A stretch of 64,000 nt of DNA, taken from Phlegmacium glaucopus. Lineage: Eukaryota > Basidiomycota > Agaricomycetes > Agaricales > Cortinariaceae. The translations under genes and the position numbers were made by a program. Position 1 is the stretch's first letter. Each line of letters begins with the position of its first letter. The stretch lies in NCBI GenBank assembly GCA_015039465.1, contig MU130381.1, forward strand, positions 906,196 through 970,195. The letters are read 5' to 3'. Positions 1 to 10,753 of this stretch are shown piece by piece. The notes under the pieces are model-generated. The model was not told the DNA's origin, did not search any database, and was given only the letters and a program-made list of their open reading frames with translations.

Positions 1-315
1 GTCAAGGTGTTGATTTGTCATTAGCATTTGACCAAGTGCATGGTACTGACTAGAGCATCGCCATGGCTTTTTCACTGCGGTAATATGTTGTGATTCCATA
101 ATTGATGAACAAAGGCCATTTGGAGCCCCAAAATCCTTGATATTGCAGTGGTAATGCAAAAGCGAGTGTTGATGTGGGAGTGCAAAGCCTTCAGGGCGGA
201 CCCCCAAAGTTTGGAAGTATTCTCTTTCCAAATGATAGCGCCCAAGAGCCTTATTGATGGTGGCAAGCATATCTTCATCAAAATCAGCCCGTCAAACAAG
301 GTAGCAGAAGTCAAG
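1..315. other. Unassigned left flank
   Basis: I see no recognisable gene here. A minus-strand frame is open from about 494 down to 72. Its first half only translates the GGACTCC repeat, and the rest (about 72-300) gives a peptide I do not recognise. It may be the decayed end of the host sequence into which the repeat and the gypsy element were inserted. Confidence 0.3.
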
Positions 316-481
316 GACTGTACACTCCCCCACATACTCTGCTGGAATCCAGTGGACTTCACTGGACTCCACCGGACTCCACTGGACTCCAGTCTAGGAT
401 TTTTCAGTGTGACATGGGCCAAATTTGTGAGTCCAGTCTGCTGAAGTCCAGTGGAGTCCGGTAAAATCCACCGGAGTCCAC
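316..481 (+). repeat. GGACTCC-family repeat, copy truncated by LTR
   Basis: Starts with ACTGTACACTCCCCCACATA and continues as many variants of a TGGACTCCAC decamer around a conserved core GTGACATGGGCCAAATTTG (about 409-427). The same core and end occur at 11512-11675 (inverted) and 34399-34650. The copy stops exactly where the gypsy 5' LTR begins at 482, so the gypsy element or a later rearrangement cut it. The many subterminal decamers resemble transposase-binding repeats of CACTA-type elements, which is an inference. Confidence 0.6.
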
Positions 482-870
482 TGTTAGGGGACACCCAACT
501 TTAACCCAAACCTCAACCTTAGAATCATACACCCTGCCTTTCCGACGACCTCTGACATTCCGTCCAACTCCGCTTCTGTCACCGGTTTACTCTGGAACCC
601 TGTAGTTCCACTCCGTCTTTTATTTCTATTTTTCACATCACACCACTTCTTATTTAATTAATTAATTATTATCGTATCATTCCTTTATTTATTTTATATC
701 TCCGTTATGTCCATATTAGTACTTAAATACCCCCAGCCTAGCAGGGATCCCCATCCTTTCCTCTTTGGATCCCCTGCTAGGTAAGTCACTTGTAGATATC
801 TTTTCTGAAATATTATTAACTTTGGATCCCCTGCTAGCTTGACTAAGTCAGCATCGCAGTTGCCCTAACA
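482..870 (+). repeat. 5' LTR of Ty3/gypsy element
   Basis: Begins TGTTAGGGGACACCC and ends GCCCTAACA. It is 389 bp and matches 7494-7849, which starts and ends the same way. It carries a roughly 53-bp internal duplication around TTGGATCCCCTGCTAG (about 769-837) that the 3' LTR lacks, while the 3' LTR has about 24 bp missing here. Many scattered transitions separate the two, so the element is not young. A TATA-like TACTTAAATACCC lies near 720. The flanking five bases (TCCAC) do not match those after the 3' LTR (TCAAT). Confidence 0.85.
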
Positions 871-981
871 TTAGGAAAGGATCACCCTTTAACGGACCAA
901 GTCCAGTCCGCACAGTGGAACAATAGTCTGATTTACAGCCCCCGATTTTCGGGCCAATCAGACTCCGTACACTCCCAGACC

Positions 982-2198
982 GTGGCTCCCTCCTTGTCCT
1001 CACAGCATGCATCTCCGAGCGGCTCCTTCTTATCAGCCATGGACAATGAACCCACCGCCCAGCTGGAAAGAGAAGTTGTCCTATTGCGAGCTCGGGACAT
1101 TGAATACCAAAACAGATTTGACCAAATCATGGAGACAATCCATCGACTCGTTCCAAATGTACAATCACCTGTACCACAACAAGAGGTTCCCCCTCAAACC
1201 GAAAACATACCCCGGACGCGCTCTGCAAGGCCGGCATTCCCAACGGAGTTTGATGGAGAACGATCCAAAGGAACAGCATTCCTTCACTCCTGCCAAACAT
1301 ACATCCGGCTCTGTTCCAACAAATTCTTGGATGAGCAAACAAAAATTATCTGGGCCATGTCCTACATGAAATCCGGAAGAGCATCAAAGTGGGCAGCTAG
1401 GGTTTTCCGATGGGAAACGGACAACCCTGAGTCAACATGGTTCCTGGATTGGTCCAATTTCCAAGACGACTTCAAAAAGGAGTTCTGTCCCACAAATGCG
1501 GACTCAATTGCCATCAACCAACTAGAATCGACTGGATATTTCCATAAAACCCGGTCCTGGGAAGAATATGTGGACAAATTCCAAGACCTAATCATGGATT
1601 CTGGATACACCGATCCGAAAACTATTGTAGTAAAATTCTAAAGAGGCCTGAATGCCCAGATTCAGAACTCCATTGCTACAATGGCTTCCGGAAGACCATC
1701 CAATACGGATCCAATGGGATGGTACAGAATGGCACGGACAGTAGATAAAACTGAGCCACTAACGAGGCCTTCCAGTCAGCTTACAAAAGTCCGGCAGCAA
1801 CCACTTCTCGACCAACCAGTACCACCACACTCCGGTTCAATCCGTTGATTCCGCCACAAAGGAACACACACCTCGTACCAACTCTGGGAAACCCGGTACC
1901 TATGGACATTGATGTGGCCCGAAAAGCAGGTTCTGTACCACTGTCATGCTTCCGGTGCGGAGGTGTCAGACACATCAGGAGACATTGCAAAAAATGTTTC
2001 GACGTCCAAACAATGTCCATTGACGAACTCCATACTCTCTTGGAGTTCCGGCTGGCTGAATACGACAAGGTACCTGATCCAGAACCGATGGAACCTTCAG
2101 AGAACACTGTACACAAAAGTCAGACCGAAGATTTAAAGGATTTTTGCCAAAACATCGCTGTCAACAACCAACAGGTTCTCTGTTTTACATGTAGATAG
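982..2198 (+). pseudogene. Gypsy gag-like protein, broken
   Basis: Structural polyprotein that would package the element RNA. The first part (982-1641) has the usual gag layout: an N-terminal coiled region, then a capsid-like domain with a tryptophan-rich stretch. It ends at TAA 1639-1641, but the same frame continues past the stop with RGLNAQIQNSIATMASGRPS, a typical continuation of fungal gypsy gag. The frame then shifts, and 1845-2198 contains the zinc knuckle CFRCGGVRHIRRHC (CX2CX4HX4C). Start is the ATG at 982, or possibly the internal ATG at 1039. One nonsense change and at least one frameshift make it non-functional. Confidence 0.8.
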
Positions 2199-2199
2199 C

Positions 2200-3060
2200 A
2201 TTGATGAAATAGATGAGACGGTTGAAAACATTCAAGTCGTACAAACATCAGAAATTCTGAAAAAAAATCCGAGTGTTCCGACCCCGATGGGAAAGAACCC
2301 TCCTGAAAAAGTTCACTATTGGCTCCCTTGATGCTGACTCTAAATCACTGGAACTCAAAGTCAGCATTGAGACAACCAACACCAGAGAAGTAAACTCCTT
2401 TCTGTCCTTAATAGACTCCGGAGCCGACGGAAGGTTTATCGACAGAGACTATGTCAAAACTAACAGGCTCACAACAAAGTCCCTGTCAAATCCGATTCCG
2501 GTATTTAACGTTGACGGTACTCCGAACAAAGCCGGATCGATCATGGAAGTGGTTGATCTGATACTCAGGTATAAAGGACATTCTGAGAGATCCTTGTTTG
2601 CGGTCACTGGATTAGGAAAACAAACCTTGATTCTCGGACATTCCTGGCTTAAGATGCACAACCCGGAGATCGACTGGGCAACCGGAGAAGTAAAAATGTC
2701 CCGTTGTCCACCCCGTTGTTGTTCGGAATGCAGGAATGAAATCCGAGAAGAATGAAGAATTCAAAAGGTGGAAATACACTGAATTGAAAAATGTTTGACC
2801 GGCCCACTTCCGGCTCATGTAGAGGATTGTGATGAGGATGATGAGGAGGAAAGTAGCCCAAACCCTGAATTTGAGGATGGCGACAGAATATTTGCCACCG
2901 GCCTACTACCACCGCAGGCAGATATCCGAGCCACCTCCACCATCTCCCAATGTCTTGCAGAAGCTTTCCAGCGCAACACACAATCCAAAACAAAAGAAGG
3001 AGTTCCAGATTATCTCTGGGAATTCGATAGTGTTTTCGCCAAAGAATCTTTTGATATCCT
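2200..3060 (+). pseudogene. Gypsy protease and start of pol
   Basis: Frame 2273-2755 holds a retroviral-type aspartic protease: catalytic LIDSGADGRFID with the DSG triad, and a downstream LILGHSWLKMHNPEIDW block. A stop at 2753-2755 and a frame change follow. The linker (2795-3060) is acidic, then reads into the conserved lead-in to the reverse transcriptase (GVPDYLWEFDSVFAKESFD). That lead-in is interrupted by the nested element at 3061. The reading sense resumes at 4534, so protease and RT once formed one polyprotein. Confidence 0.8.
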
Positions 3061-3299
3061 TGTTGAAATCAAATTAATAAGCTTTAGTCGACGACGAGAT
3101 TAGGACATCAAGCAAGGTAAGATTTCCAGTTTGTCTCGGTGAGCTCGTGAGGCAAATGGATGAGTCGTTACAACATAATCTACCTAATTTATATACCCAA
3201 TGAGATAATGAGAGACTACAAGAAAACAATAAGATAACCGAATATGGAAATCCGAGTGGCACCATTGTGCATGCTCGCACAAGATCCGGAATTCCAACA
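3061..3299. repeat. Left LTR of nested element
   Basis: A 239-bp terminal repeat, TG...CA, paired with 4295-4533 and preceded by ATCCT. It contains TATA-like TTTATATACC near 3190, which could be its promoter. Confidence 0.9.
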
Positions 3300-4294
3300 C
3301 ACTCCCTCGAGCAAAACAATGTGCAAAATGCACTCCCTGAAACCAAGAAGGGTCCAAAATAAAAACAAAATAAAACATATCCAAAAATAATCTCCAGCTC
3401 CAACTTGAAAAGAAATGAAAACACTCCCTCAAACCAATAAAATTCCAGGTCTCCAACATCCAGATGATGGTCCATGCTTAAAAGCTACGACAAGCAAATT
3501 TTAGGCGACATGAAAGATTCTTTGGGGATTTCAATTGAAAACAGTGAGCAGTGGGCGATGGGCGACAACGGGTATCGTGGGAAAATGATCATAAATAAAT
3601 AAAAAACGGGGGGAGCAGCAACAAGCTTTGGGTTCAATGGTGGGTAAAGGGCAAGGGAATGAGATAAGGAGCGACAGCGAAGGCAGCAGTGACAGCGAGT
3701 CAACTCCAGTGAATAAAAAGAACAACGGCGGTGGTGACAGCAATAACGATTCGACAATCTGGATTTGGCCCTGGTGGCAACAACAACGGTTCAGCTGTTA
3801 TTCAACTACAGCACACAAGAACAACGACGACAATATGGGGGTTCGGCCCCCCAGCGGGCAGTGATGATGAGCAACGATGACTAGGTGTATTTTTGACTGA
3901 CCCACCTCTCCAGGACAGCATCCAGGTCTTCTGCCCCCAGGCTCCAGCCGGAAGGACTTCCATGCACCAATCATCAATGGTGACTAACATTCTTCTGCGC
4001 CAATCACTGATAGCGGCTTCCTTCTGCAGGTTTAAAGACTGTGCAGTCTCCTTCTGCAAGTTTAAAGACGATGCGGTCTTCTTCCACCCTGGTTACACAA
4101 GGGCTTCCAATAATGCACTCACATTGCATGATGATAACGAGCGGCTTTTTCTTCTGCGCTTTGACAGGCGGCTTTGGATGAGTCAGCAAATCAGTGCGAG
4201 AACAGTGCACAATGCGACATCAAGATGGCCTCGGCAAGGCCCCAGCTGCTAGTGAATTGTCTACTGCCCCACATAGCTGGGTAGGATCTGTTTG

Positions 4295-4533
4295 TGTTGA
4301 AATCAAATTAATAAGCTTTAGTCGACGACGAGATTAGCACATCAAGCAAGGTAAGATTTCCAGTTTGTCTCGGTGAGCTCGTGAGGCAAACAGATGAGTC
4401 GTTACAACATAATCTACCTAATTTATATACCCAATGAGATAACGAGAGACTACAAGAAAACAATAAGATAACCAAATATGGAAATCCGAGTGGCACCATT
4501 GTGCATGCTCGCACAAGATCCGGAATTCCAACA
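4295..4533. repeat. Right LTR of nested element
   Basis: A 239-bp terminal repeat of the same length as the left one, with five substitutions, followed directly by ATCCT. Confidence 0.9.
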
Positions 4534-7500
4534 ATCCTACCTGATCCAAAACCTTGGGACCACGCAGTAGAACTCATTCCGGGAGAAAAACCATCAGGCT
4601 GCAAGGTCTATCCTCTAGCTCCGATGGAACAAAAGGAACTCGATGTGTTCCTCCAGGAGAATTTAAACTCTGGATGCATCCGACCTTCCAAATCTCCGAT
4701 GGCATCTCCAGTTTTCTTTATCAAAAAGAAAGATGGAAGTCTTCGGCTTGTTCAGGACTATCCAGCCCTCAACGCGATCACCATCAAAAACAAGTACCCA
4801 CTTCCCCTCATTTCGGAACTGATTACCCAACTCCGGGGCGCTAAATACTTCACTAAGTTGGACGTCCGATGGGGTTTTAACAATGTCCGAATGAAGGAAG
4901 GGGACGAGTGGAAAGCAGCTTTCCGAACTAACTGGGGATTATTTGAACCCCTGGTTATGTTCTTCGGCCTCACCAACAGTCTGGCTACTTTCCAAACAAT
5001 GATGAATGACATCTTCCACAAGCTCATAATGGAAGGGGTTGTAGTGGTCTACCTTGACAATATCCTGATATTCACGGAGACACTAGAGGAACACAGGTCC
5101 ATAACTCGGAGAGTACTGGAACTTTTACGGAAGCATAAACTCTTCCTAAAACCGGACAAGTGTGAATTCAAACAAACCAAGGTGGAATACCTCGGAGTCA
5201 TAATATCTCATAACTCCATCGAGATGGACCCTGTAAAAGTTGCTGGAGTAGCGGAATGGCCAATTCCGACGAACAAAAAGGAAGTCCAGTCATTTCTAGG
5301 CTTCACCAACTTTTACCAAAGGTTCATCCAAGACTTTTCTCATCACACCCGTCCCTTGTTTGATCTCACCAAAAGTGACATTAAATGGAGATGGAATACG
5401 GAAGAGCAGTTGGCGTTCGATTCTCTCAAGAACCTGATCACTTCAACCCTGATTCTAGCCTCTCCGGACAACTCCAGGCCATTCCGCATCGAAGCAGACA
5501 GTTCCAATTTTGCAACCGGAGCCGTACTCTCCCAACAATCCCTTGATGATAAGAAATGGCACCCAGTCGCGTTCCTGTCTAAATCCTTATCTCCGGTCGA
5601 ACGGAACTATGAGATCCACGACAAAGAGATGCTAGTGATCATCCGAGCTCTAGAAGAGTGGAGACACTTCTTTGAAGGAGCAGAACACAAGTGCGAGATC
5701 TGGACTGATCACAAGAACTTGGAATACTTCATGACAGCCAAAAAGCTCAATCAGAGACAAGCCTGTTGGTTGTTGTTCCTAGCCCGGTTTGATTTCCTCA
5801 TGCACCACAGACCAGGCAAGAGCATGGGAAAACCGGATGCCTTGTCCAGACAAGCGGATCACGGAACCGGAACCGGTGACAATGACAACATCACACTCCT
5901 AACTCCAGGCTTTTTCACGATTCAGGCCTTAGAAGGACTGGAAGTCATAGGAGAAGAACGAGACATCTTGAAAGACATCTGGAAAGGTACCCGTGAAGGT
6001 GCAAAAGAAGAGGCCATAGCTAAAGTGGTAAAGGAGTTGAAAACCACTCACACGCAATCTGTCCAATCGGTGGAATGGTCTCATGACAACGACATCCTCT
6101 CCTTCCAAGGAAAAATCTACATTCTGGACATGTTTGACTTGCGAAGACGGATTGTATCCCTCTGCCATGACACCCTAATCGCTGGGCATCTGGGAAGATG
6201 GAAGACCCTCGAGCTCGTATCCCAAAACTATTGGTGGCCACAGATGTCCTGATATATCGGAAAATATGCCTCAACCTGTGACCTGTGTCTTTGGACTAAG
6301 GCTCAAAGACGCCACCCAGTCGGTGAACTCCATCCCCTTCCGATTCCAAACACTCCATGGGACACAATTAGTGTGGACTTCATAGTGGAACTTCTAGAGT
6401 CTTTAGGATACGACTTGGTGATGGTAGTAGTTGATTTGGTCACCAAACGAGCTCATTTTGCACCAACCCTTACTACCACCTCCGCGTCCAGAACTGCTCG
6501 CCTTTATATCCAACATGTCTGGAAACATCATGGACTACCCTGGAGAGTGGTATCAGACAGAGGACCACAGTTCGTAGCGGAATTCACGCACAAGCTCTAC
6601 CGGATCCTCGGAATTAAGTTAGCAGCCACTACTGCCTATCATCCGCAAGGAGACGGCCAGACAGAACAAGTAAATCAGGAACTGGAACAGTATCTCCAAC
6701 TCTTTACAAACCAGCGACAAACCAATTGGGCTGAACTCCTTCCCCTTGCGGAATTCTAGTACAATAATCATGTCCACTCTGCCACACAGCACCCACCTTT
6801 CCTCCTAGACTCTGGACGAATCCCCCGAATGGGTTTTGAACTGAGCCAACCGGAATCCCAAATGGAGTCTGTTAATGAATTCATGGAACGAATGTGGAAC
6901 ACCCTAGACAAAGTGAAAGCAGCACTGGTCAAGTCTAAAGATGACATGGCAAGATATTATAATCAGAAAAGGACTTTGGCACTGGAATACAAACCGGGAG
7001 ACAAAGTATACCTGGATGCCAGCGACATACAAACAACAAGACCATCCAGGAAATTGTCCCATTGGCACCTGGGCCCCTTTCCGATTGAAGAACGAGTCGG
7101 CAACAGTGCTTACCGACTTCAACTTCCCTTGTCCATGAAACAACTCCATCCGGTTTTTAACGTAGTCAAACTGACTCCAGCCCCAATAGACCCAATCCCT
7201 GGAAGACACATTCCGACTCCTCCACTTCCGGAAATCATTGATGGAGAAGAGGAATGGGTCATTGAGGAAATCCTCGACAGCAGAGTTATAAACAGGAGGT
7301 TCTGATACCTTGTTGGATGGCAAGACTTCGGAATCGAACATAACACCTGGGAGCCTCGGGAAAACATACATGCCCCTAAATTAGTTGTGGAATTCCACAA
7401 GAAGTACCCTGGAGCTCCTAAGCACATCAGGATGGCCAAATTCGAACAGTTTCCTTTCGTGCTGGGACGTCACCTACTGAAGGGGGGGATGGATGTTAGG

Positions 7501-7617
7501 GGACACCCGACTTTAACCCAAACCTCAACCTTAGAATCATACACCCCACCTTTCCGACGACCTCCAACATTCCATCCAACTCTGCTTCTGTCACCGGTTT
7601 ACTCCAGAACCCCATAG
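4534..7617 (+). pseudogene. Gypsy pol: RT, RNase H, integrase, chromodomain
   Basis: One reading frame runs through with three in-frame stops: TGA 6250-6252, TAG 6757-6759, TGA 7303-7305. Order: RT fingers and palm (about 4690-5400; FTKLDVRWGFNNVRM), RNase H (about 5480-5860; FRIEADSSNFATGAVLSQQS and IWTDHKNLEYF), integrase zinc-binding HH-CC (about 6160-6300), DDE core (DFIVE at 6376, VVSDRGPQF near 6550, E in DGQTEQVNQELEQY) and chromodomain (EEILDSRVI, YLVGWQ, about 7255-7400). The RT active site reads YLDN (5050-5061) instead of the usual Y-x-D-D. Each stop sits where related proteins usually have Arg or Gln. The frame runs on into the 3' LTR to TAG at 7615. Confidence 0.92.
7479..7493 (+). 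other. Gypsy polypurine tract
   Basis: GAAGGGGGGGATGGA lies immediately before the TGTTAGG start of the 3' LTR, where plus-strand priming occurs in LTR retrotransposons. Confidence 0.7.
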
Positions 7618-7849
7618 TTCCGCTCCGACTCCGATCCTCCGTTTCACTCCATCTTTTATTTCTATTTTTCACATCACACCACTTCTTATTTAATTAATTA
7701 ATTATTATTGTATCATTCCTTTATTTATTTTATATCTCCATTATGTCCATATTAGTACTTAAATACCCCCAGCCTAGCAGGGATCCCCATCCTTTCCTCT
7801 TTGGATCCCCTGCTAGCTTGACTAAGTCAGCATTGCAGTTGCCCTAACA
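7494..7849 (+). repeat. 3' LTR of Ty3/gypsy element
   Basis: A 356-bp LTR, TGTTAGGGGACACCC to GCCCTAACA. It is homologous to 482-870 and to the solo copy at 36526-36925. It lacks the internal duplication near TTGGATCCCCTGC that the other two carry, so the element's two LTRs differ more than a young insertion would. Confidence 0.85.
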
Positions 7850-8149
7850 TCAATGACTTTGTAACAACAAACTTTAGTTCTAAAGTGTCACTAGCGACAA
7901 TTCTACTTGTGCTGTTTTCACTAACAGACAATCCTGATCTTCTGAACCTGCATGCTCGGCAACAACATCCATCTTGCTCTGGAGAGAAGAAAAGTGCCTT
8001 ATCTGGATGGATTAAATGTCTGGCACGAACTCTACAGTCACATTTAGAGCATCAGACTTTGGATTTATTTAAAAGTCTGAAAAGCCTAAAGACATTGAAG
8101 ATAATGATATTGTTACTTCTCTTGCATTGAAACTTGGTGCCTTTGCTCA

Positions 8150-9268
8150 GATCTTGAACTAAATCCATACCACAAAAATAAGAAATTTAACAAGAAACTG
8201 CTTCCAGTTTCTCATAAAGCTATCCAGCCAGTCTTGGTAATTTGCCCTACCTCTTTGACTTGTGAAGATACAAGATGTGAGCCATGTGGACTACTGCAAA
8301 ATACAAGAACTAGAGATATTCCCAGTGTAACCCTTATTAAGGGCATAACAATCTACCAAAATGTCCCAGTGCTAACTGGGATATGTACAACCTGCAACAC
8401 AACTTATTCAGCAGATCATGAGGGCATTCCTGGAGAAAATGATCTTGATACCAAAGTCTATCTGAACTCTGCCACACATTTGAAAGTGGGGCAAAGTCTT
8501 TGGGTTGATCAGGTCTTTTCTAGTGCTGTCATAAATTCAATGCAAAGTTTCCATGCATCTGCTGCAGCCTATACTGAATTCTGGAACAATAGTTTTGGAG
8601 AGGAAGTGGCACAGAACTATCTACTATCATTACAAGTTTGGAATGCATTTGTTCAGGAGTCTACAAGGACAATAGCTGCATTTTCTGGAGTACATCTAGA
8701 ACTCAAGGATAACCTGGACATAAATCAAATCACAGAACAGGCTTTTGTTAAACTTGGTGATCAGGGTCATATTAAGCCAGCTGATGGACATGCATGTTCA
8801 GAATGCACCTAGCCATACAAAAGAACTCCAGATACTCTTCCACAACAGAATTCTGCTGCACACAATGATCCTGCTGGAATTGTTGGTGAGGATGACAACA
8901 GAGTTGTTTCTCCACTTACAAGCAATGATAACACCTTATTGGCTCAGAATCATCCTGAGGTATCAGCTACACCTCACAGAAACTCAGCATCAGATCATAT
9001 GGAAGTGGATGATGGTGGAACTGTAAAAATGGTTGTACTTGATGGCATTGTAATGGGCACAACAGTAAGTATTGAATTGTTATAATATTTCTCAGAATTG
9101 AGTTTATTTCTAGCATTGTGCATATGAAAACTGCATTGAGGATCTGGAAAATGCATGTGGAGGTGTATTTTGTACTCTTCATGAGCATGAATATGGACCA
9201 CATTGTTGTGTGAAAGGGTGCCAAAACAACAAAGTGGCACCAACCAAGTCCAGTATGTGACAGGATGT
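8150..9268 (+). pseudogene. CxC5/CxC6 cysteine-cluster gene (KDZ-associated), broken
   Basis: Cysteine-cluster protein of the type found beside KDZ (Kyakuja-Dileera-Zisupton) transposases in mushrooms. The first block has spaced Cys pairs (ICPTSLTCEDTRCEPC, then GICTTCNTTYSADHE) followed by the conserved LKVGQSLWVDQVFSSAV...FHASAAAYTEFWN. At 8810-8812 a TAG interrupts HACSECT*PYK, where I expect Gln. The same frame continues to 9064. A GT-AG intron (about 9065-9113, GTAAGT...TTCTAG) joins a second zinc-like block, CAYENC...GGVFCTLHEHEYGPHCCVKGC (CxC6-like). The frame ends inside a GGACTCC repeat. The N-terminal half (7850-8150) is frameshifted. No KDZ transposase domain is visible nearby. Confidence 0.8.
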
Positions 9269-9315
9269 GACATACTGGACTCCAGTGGAACCCGGGTGGA
9301 GTCTGGTGGGCCTCT
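9245..9315. repeat. GGACTCC-family palindrome fragment
   Basis: AGTCCAGTATGTGACAGGAT followed by its near inverse and GGACTCCAGTGGAACCCGGG. The same palindrome occurs at 36330-36385. It truncates the end of the CxC6 block. Confidence 0.6.
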
Positions 9316-9380
9316 ACACCAAAGAGTGTAAAGGGGCGCAAATGTCTAGAGACGAGAAGAGGGAGTTTTATGAGTCCGGC

Positions 9381-9704
9381 TGTTAGGGAATGACCAGCCA
9401 CATAACCAGTTCACCAAAAGGGCGCAATGTCAAGCTTGGCTTGACACCTGGCTGGTGGTATATAAGCAGTTCAATGACATCCATTGACAGGCTTATCTAA
9501 GATTCATGAGAGACCTGGGAATGGAGTTTATGCACCCACCAAGCAGTCACATGATGTCACATACCTGTCACGGAGTCACATGAGAAAGAGTGTCACAGCT
9601 TCTTAAGTCACATGATGTCACATGATAGGTCACATGGCACATGACTCCATAATTACGCACCGACCCGGGAGTTGAACCCAAGACCTGCTGGAAGCTTGAC
9701 ATTA
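9381..9704. repeat. Direct repeat unit 1, LTR-like
   Basis: Starts TGTTAGGGAATGACCAGCCA. The first ~100 bp, including TATA-like GGTATATAAGCAG, are repeated at 9705-9808. The rest holds many GTCACATGATG words. It could be an LTR followed by a second, partial LTR; its 3' end does not show a clear CA. Confidence 0.5.
9656..9703 (-). other. tRNA-like 3' half
   Basis: Read on the minus strand the segment contains GGTTCAACTCCCGGGTCGG, which fits a tRNA T-arm and B-box (GGTTCRANNCC). No acceptor stem partner or anticodon arm can be drawn with confidence. A tRNA-derived SINE piece or a primer-site relic are the likeliest readings. Confidence 0.3.
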
Positions 9705-9808
9705 TGTTAGGGAATGACCAGCCACATAACCAGTTTGCCAAAAGGGTGCAATGTCAAGCTTGGCTTGACACCTGGCTGGTGGTATATAAGCAGTTCAATG
9801 ACATCCCC
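9705..9808. repeat. Direct repeat unit 2, LTR-like
   Basis: Nearly identical to 9381-9482 for about 100 bp up to GACATCC, then diverges into the following coding relic. It brings a TATA-like GGTATATAAGC about 30 bp before that relic. Confidence 0.6.
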
Positions 9809-10753
9809 TGACACTGGCCTTTGTCCAACAATAGAAAACCTTGCACCCCATGACGCATCTGACTGGCCAGCCACCTATGACGATGAAGCGTTTCGAGCCA
9901 AGAAGAAGTCTGGGGCCTTTGCATACCAAACGAAGCAGTTTCCACAGTGGTTAATCCCCCGCTTTGCCGATACTCTTCGCGAAGAACTTAAGGACAATAA
10001 CGTGAACTGGGCGGAGGATTTTTTCTTTATACATATGATACGGGGTACTAAACATGGTAGCCAATAAAACCAGGAGGACCGTCCAGTATATCAACCTTTC
10101 AAGCAGTTCAGAGGAAGACCTCTTTAACCTTGCAGCCACAGGTCACAGACTCCCACCCTCTGTTGTTGATGATGGCTTCGATGTCGATGAAATTCAAGAG
10201 CCTCAGACTACTATTGATGCGGAAGTCTCACAAATGTGGAGGCAGTTTCTCATTGACATGGTCAATAAAAGTCCCAACCCACGTGGTGTTTCGAATCCAG
10301 GGTACTTTGACTTTGTCTCAGCAGGAAAGGCTTTCTGTCAGTGATGGCTTTTACCAGAACGATAAACTCTCTGATGCATGGCGTGCATGTCAATGGAAAA
10401 TTGGCAATGTACAAGCTTGGAAACGTGCATTTGATCACTTGTTTCCCCCACCTGGTCACGAAACATTACCAAAAGTTCAGAACTACACCAGTTGCAGGTA
10501 CTACCTCAAGTGGAAGGAAATATGCTTAGAGGCGGAGAATTCAGTGGCCAAGGCAATCCGTCAGGAAATTTGGAAGCGAATAAATAGGCTGTACTGGATC
10601 CCACATGCCTGCCAGGATAAGATGTGGGTTACAATGCAGGCTGGTAGTAAGGGGTTTAAACAACTTCCACCCAATTCTACTGGGGCAGCACCCCAGATCC
10701 TAGTCAAAGGCCATGAACCTCAGACTTGTGATGAAATAAAAAATTGTAAATAG
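9809..10753 (+). pseudogene. Unknown transposon-associated protein, frameshifted
   Basis: Three consecutive frames read like one protein. Part 1 (to 10067) has WPATYDDEAFRAKKKSGAFA and ends FFFIHMIRGTKHGSQ. Part 2 (10054-10344) is acidic and serine-rich. Part 3 (about 10340-10753) has AWRACQWKIGNVQAWKRAFD...HLFPPPG and RLYWIPHACQDKMW. I associate these blocks with large multicopy families of hypothetical proteins in mushroom genomes, but know no function. Two frame changes imply a pseudogene, unless introns explain them; I found no good splice pair. Confidence 0.5.

Larger units (their letters stand above)
3061..4533. mobile_element. Nested non-coding LTR element (TRIM/LARD type)
   Basis: Two 239-bp direct repeats (3061-3299 and 4295-4533), each starting TGTTGAAATC and ending ATTCCAACA, flank about 995 bp with no retrotransposon protein I can recognise. 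The five bases ATCCT occur directly before (3056-3060) and after (4534-4538), a perfect target duplication. Removing one copy of ATCCT plus the element restores the gypsy pol frame. The two LTRs differ at five positions by my count (about 98% identity). Being non-coding, it must have used another element's enzymes. Orientation is not determined. Confidence 0.9.
482..7849 (+). mobile_element. Degenerate Ty3/gypsy chromovirus retrotransposon
   Basis: A full-length LTR retrotransposon in the order LTR, gag with zinc knuckle, aspartic protease, reverse transcriptase, RNase H, integrase with chromodomain, LTR. It is split at 3061-4533 by a second, smaller LTR element. Gag is broken by a stop and frameshift, and pol carries three in-frame stops, so it cannot move on its own. 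A polypurine stretch (GAAGGGGGGGATGGA) ends immediately before the 3' LTR. There is no matching 5-bp target duplication, which suggests LTR exchange or flank rearrangement. The domain order (integrase after RNase H) and the C-terminal chromodomain place it in the chromoviruses. Confidence 0.92.

Noticed and set aside
1127..1610. Minus-strand frames inside gypsy gag
   Set aside because: Shadow frames opposite a recognisable gag protein.
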